A DNA stretch of 35,170 nucleotides from NCBI RefSeq assembly GCF_000564855.1, contig NZ_AYXG01000142.1:1-35170 (forward strand). Reading direction: 5' to 3'. The translations under genes and the position numbers were made by a program. Shown piece by piece: positions 32,901 to 35,170 of this stretch. How positions within the stretch are numbered: position 1 is the stretch's first letter; every line of letters starts with the position of its first letter. The notes beneath the pieces were generated by a model that did not search any database, was not told the DNA's origin, and saw nothing but the letters and a program-made list of their open reading frames with translations. The stretch comes from Actinokineospora spheciospongiae (GTDB taxonomy: Bacteria; Actinomycetota; Actinomycetes; Mycobacteriales; Pseudonocardiaceae).

Positions 32901-33755
32901 ATGATCATCGTCACCGGAGCGACGGGTGCACTCGGCGGACGCGTCGTCGAGCGGCTGCTCGAACGGCTTCCCGCTGATCGGGTCGGCGTCAGCGTGCGCG
33001 AGCCCGCGAAGGCGCGGCACCTCGCCGACCGCGGCGTCCGGGTCCGCCGGGGGGACTTCGCCGAGCCCGCGACGCTGCCCGGGGCGTTCGCCGACGCCGA
33101 GCAGGTGCTGCTGGTCTCCAGCGACAGGTTCGGCGAGGAAGCGGTCCGCCTGCACCGGACCGCGATCTCGGCCGCGGCGCGGGCCGGTGTCGGGCGTGTC
33201 CTCTACACCAGCCACCAGGGGGCCGCCGCGGATTCGCTGTTCGCGGCGATGCCCGACCACGCGGCCACCGAGGAAGCCCTCGCCGAGGCGGGTGTGCCGT
33301 GGACGTCGCTGCGCAACGGCTTCTACGCGTCGACTGTGCGGCACCTGGTGGGAGGGGCCCGGGAAACCGGGCAGCTCCGCGCCCCCGAGGACGGCCCGGT
33401 GTCCTGGACCGCGCACGACGACTTGGCCGAGGCGGCGGCGATCGCGCTCACCGGGCCCGCCCGCCCCGACGGACCGACCCCGCCGCTGACCGCCGGGCAG
33501 GCGCTCGACCTCGCCGACGTCGCCGCGATCCTCTCCGAGTCCACCGGGCGCGTGATCGACCGGGTCACCGTCGGCGACGAGGACCACGTGGCCGAGCTGG
33601 TGGGGCAGGGGATGCCCGAGCCCTACGCCCGGGCCATGCTCGGGGTCTTCCGCGCATCGCGCCGCGGGGAGTTCGCGGTCGTCGACCCGGCGCTGGGGGA
33701 GTTGCTCGGGCGTCCACCGCGCAGCGTGCGGGACCTGCTCACCGCATCGTCCTGA
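32901..33755 (+). CDS. NmrA/QOR2-like NAD(P)-binding reductase
   Basis: 284 aa from ATG 32901 with CGGAG upstream. IIVTGATGALGGRVVERLL is the NAD(P) Rossmann start. The protein has the short atypical-SDR layout of NAD(P)H:quinone reductase-2 and NmrA-like proteins, without a Tyr-x3-Lys catalytic pair: LYTSHQG and SLRNGFYAS occupy that area. Under control of the divergent TetR gene it may act in redox or xenobiotic response, but the substrate is not known. Confidence 0.88.
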   Translation: MIIVTGATGALGGRVVERLLERLPADRVGVSVREPAKARHLADRGVRVRRGDFAEPATLPGAFADAEQVLLVSSDRFGEEAVRLHRTAISAAARAGVGRVLYTSHQGAAADSLFAAMPDHAATEEALAEAGVPWTSLRNGFYASTVRHLVGGARETGQLRAPEDGPVSWTAHDDLAEAAAIALTGPARPDGPTPPLTAGQALDLADVAAILSESTGRVIDRVTVGDEDHVAELVGQGMPEPYARAMLGVFRASRRGEFAVVDPALGELLGRPPRSVRDLLTASS

Positions 33756-33835
33756 TCACCCGGCCCACCCGCTCGCACCCGGCGCGAACGGGCTTTCCGA
33801 ACCCGGCCGGAGGCGGTCGGGCACAATGTCGTGCC

Positions 33836-34690
33836 GTGACCGACGCCTATGGTGACGAGCTGGCCGTGGTGACCGTGACGTACTCCCCGGGGGAGACCCT
33901 GGAGCGGTTCATCACCACCCTGTCCGAAGCGACGACCCGCCCGGTGCGGGTGGTCCTGGCCGACAACGGCTCCACCGACGGCGCGCCGGAGGCCGCCGCG
34001 GCAGCCCACGAACACGTGTCCCTCGTGCCCACCGGGGGCAACCTCGGGTACGGGTCGGGGGCCAACCGCGGCGTCGCCGAGCTGGGGCGGGAGTACGGGT
34101 GGGTCGTGGTGGCCAACCCCGACCTGGAGTGGGGCCCCGGCTCACTCGACACCCTGCTGGAGGCCACCGAGCGGTGGCCGCGAGCGGGCGCCTTCGGGCC
34201 GCTGATCACCGAGCGCAGCGGGGTGGTGTACCCGTCGGCCAGGGAGGTCCCCTCACTGGGCAAGGGGATCGGGCACGGGGTCCTGGGCAAGCTGTGGCCC
34301 GCGAACCCGTGGACCCGGGCCTACCAGCAGTCCGCCGCCGACATCTCCGAGCGGGTCGCCGGGTGGCTGTCCGGGTCCTGCCTGCTGCTGCGCCGCGCGG
34401 CGTTCGACTCCGTCGACGGGTTCGACCCCCGGTACTTCATGTACTTCGAGGACGTCGACCTGGGCGAGCGGCTGGGCCGGGCCGGGTGGCAGAACGTCTA
34501 CGTGCCCTCGGCGCGGGTCATGCACATCCAGGGCGTGTCAACGGCTAAGGCCTCTTCCGCGATGCTGGCCGCGCACCACGACTCGGCCTACCGGTACATC
34601 TCCGACCGGCACCAGGGTGCGCAGTGGGCGCCGGTGCGGGCCGCGGTGAAGGCGGGCCTGTCGGTGCGGTTGAAGCTCCAGTCCCGCTGA
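33836..34690 (+). CDS. wbbL: N-acetylglucosaminyl-diphosphodecaprenol L-rhamnosyltransferase WbbL
   Basis: 284 aa from GTG 33836, which lies 8 nt after a CACAAT box. GT2 enzyme with VVTVTYSPGETLERF, LADNGSTDG (41-49), PTGGNLGYGSGANR, VVANPDLEWGPGS (91-103), GAFGPLI, VYPSAREVPSL, WPANPWTRAY, VAGWLSGSCLLLRR and RYFMYFEDVDLGERLGRAGW. These follow the mycobacterial WbbL (Rv3265c) pattern closely. It transfers rhamnose from dTDP-rhamnose to decaprenyl-PP-GlcNAc, forming the linker of arabinogalactan. It uses the product of rmlB/rmlD; the polymer is later attached by LCP enzymes encoded upstream. Confidence 0.92.
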   Translation: MTDAYGDELAVVTVTYSPGETLERFITTLSEATTRPVRVVLADNGSTDGAPEAAAAAHEHVSLVPTGGNLGYGSGANRGVAELGREYGWVVVANPDLEWGPGSLDTLLEATERWPRAGAFGPLITERSGVVYPSAREVPSLGKGIGHGVLGKLWPANPWTRAYQQSAADISERVAGWLSGSCLLLRRAAFDSVDGFDPRYFMYFEDVDLGERLGRAGWQNVYVPSARVMHIQGVSTAKASSAMLAAHHDSAYRYISDRHQGAQWAPVRAAVKAGLSVRLKLQSR

Positions 34691-34967
34691 GGCTGATCTT
34701 CGCGGTACCGCTGTCGAGATCGATGCCCAGCGGCGGGGCGCCCTGGGCGTCCTCCTCGCGCATCATCGAGATCGAGTCGCGGTGGTCGAGTTCCACCCGC
34801 TTGCTGCCGTAGAAGACCGCGGTGAACTCGTCGACGTAGGTGGCGGTGACCGGGGTGCCGGTGGTTTTCCCCTTGCGCTGGCGCCACAGCTCGGAGGCGC
34901 CTGCGGCGAGCATGAGCAGGGTGGTGCCGGGGATGCTCCAGGCCAGTGCGGTCTCGATGAAGCCCAC
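34545..34967 (-). CDS. DUF6191-like small membrane protein with antisense tail
   Basis: 140 aa from GTG 34967; no clear ribosome binding site, so the start is uncertain. A hydrophobic segment at about 6-26 (TALAWSIPGTTLLMLAAG) is followed by DEFTAVFYGSKRVELDHRDS and EEDAQGAPPLGIDLDSGTAKISL, which resembles the actinobacterial DUF6191 proteins (single-pass, unknown function). From residue 93 onward the frame runs antisense through the last 146 nt of wbbL and is Pro/Ala/Arg-rich, unlike a conserved end. The family part is supported; the tail may result from loss of the original stop. Confidence 0.6.
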   Translation of the reverse strand: MGFIETALAWSIPGTTLLMLAAGASELWRQRKGKTTGTPVTATYVDEFTAVFYGSKRVELDHRDSISMMREEDAQGAPPLGIDLDSGTAKISLSGTGASTAPTGPPSPRPAPAPTAHPGAGRRCTGRPSRGARPASRKRP

Positions 34968-35056
34968 GGAGGGGGAACGGTGGTGGGGCGCGTGCGGTTC
35001 CCGCCGCCGGGGTGCTCCTCGAAGCCGGATTTTGCTGCGATGCCTGGTTCTGCTTC

Positions 35057-35170
35057 AAGCCCGGTCTTGCCGTGGGGTGCCCGGCTGGGTGGCTGTGCTC
35101 GGCTTGGCCGTGTCCTGCAAAGCCCGGTCGTTTGTCGTGGGTGCCCGGCTGGGTGGATGTGTTTGGCCGG
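35057..35170. repeat. Imperfect tandem direct repeat, about 50 bp, noncoding
   Basis: AAGCCCGGTC...GTGCCCGGCTGGGTGG...TTGGCCG occurs at 35057-35110 and again at 35120-35169. No open reading frame of interest crosses it. The second copy reaches the window edge, so further copies may follow. Confidence 0.7.

Noticed and set aside
35057-35170. Possible CRISPR array in the terminal repeat
   Set aside because: Only two imperfect copies of about 50 bp, almost directly adjacent, without distinct spacers or cas genes.

Overview
The window is very high-GC actinobacterial DNA with many GTG/TTG starts. It most likely comes from a cell-wall type IV member of the Pseudonocardiales (an Actinokineospora/Saccharothrix/Lentzea-like organism). 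This rests on purK-purE, a FadE25-type acyl-CoA dehydrogenase, a TIGR03089-type protein, two LytR-CpsA-Psr (LCP) proteins, rmlB, rmlD and a WbbL-type rhamnosyltransferase lying close together. The grouping resembles the Mycobacterium Rv3264-Rv3276 neighbourhood that builds the rhamnose linker of arabinogalactan. The species cannot be named from sequence alone.

Layout. 1-2037: a sigma factor fused to a zinc-finger/membrane tail (minus strand, cut by the window edge), divergent from a degenerate GGDEF-like protein. 2108-5031: a GT87 mannosyltransferase-like membrane protein, then purK and purE. 5135-7656: an accessory patch with a small unknown protein, a zinc-ribbon protein broken by a frameshift in a 7-G tract, and a divergent XRE/TPR regulator. 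7653-15067: two acyl-CoA dehydrogenases, a DinB-like protein, a molybdopterin oxidoreductase, an SDR and the TIGR03089 protein. 15121-18276: two LCP ligases. 18440-24967: rmlB, rmlD, a GT2, a GT2-GT4 fusion and a GT4. 24968-29618: a second accessory island. 29717-34690: two more GT4s, a TetR/NmrA-like divergent pair and wbbL. 34545-35170: a DUF6191-like protein and a noncoding repeat.

The most interesting part is the second island. On the minus strand it holds a three-gene operon: a 52-aa peptide not previously called (27314-27472), an asparagine-synthetase-like enzyme without the N-terminal glutaminase cysteine, and a GNAT acetyltransferase overlapping it by 10 nt. The architecture (precursor, macrolactam cyclase, acetyltransferase, with no RRE protein, leader peptidase or transporter) matches the unusual acetylated lasso peptides typified by albusnodin and triculamin. 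The peptide has a Thr at -2 followed nine residues later by an Asp. A GC hairpin separates precursor from cyclase, and a perfect 16-bp palindrome sits just upstream of the precursor. The operon lies between the 3' end of a GT4 gene and a decayed second copy of that same 3' end, which looks like an insertion scar. Beyond the scar are a SLOG-type Rossmann protein and an XRE/TPR regulator.

Together, the backbone genes supply purines, fatty-acid oxidation, dTDP-L-rhamnose, glycosyl transfer to a lipid-linked wall polymer and LCP-mediated attachment of that polymer. The two accessory patches, each with an XRE/TPR regulator, interrupt this conserved order.
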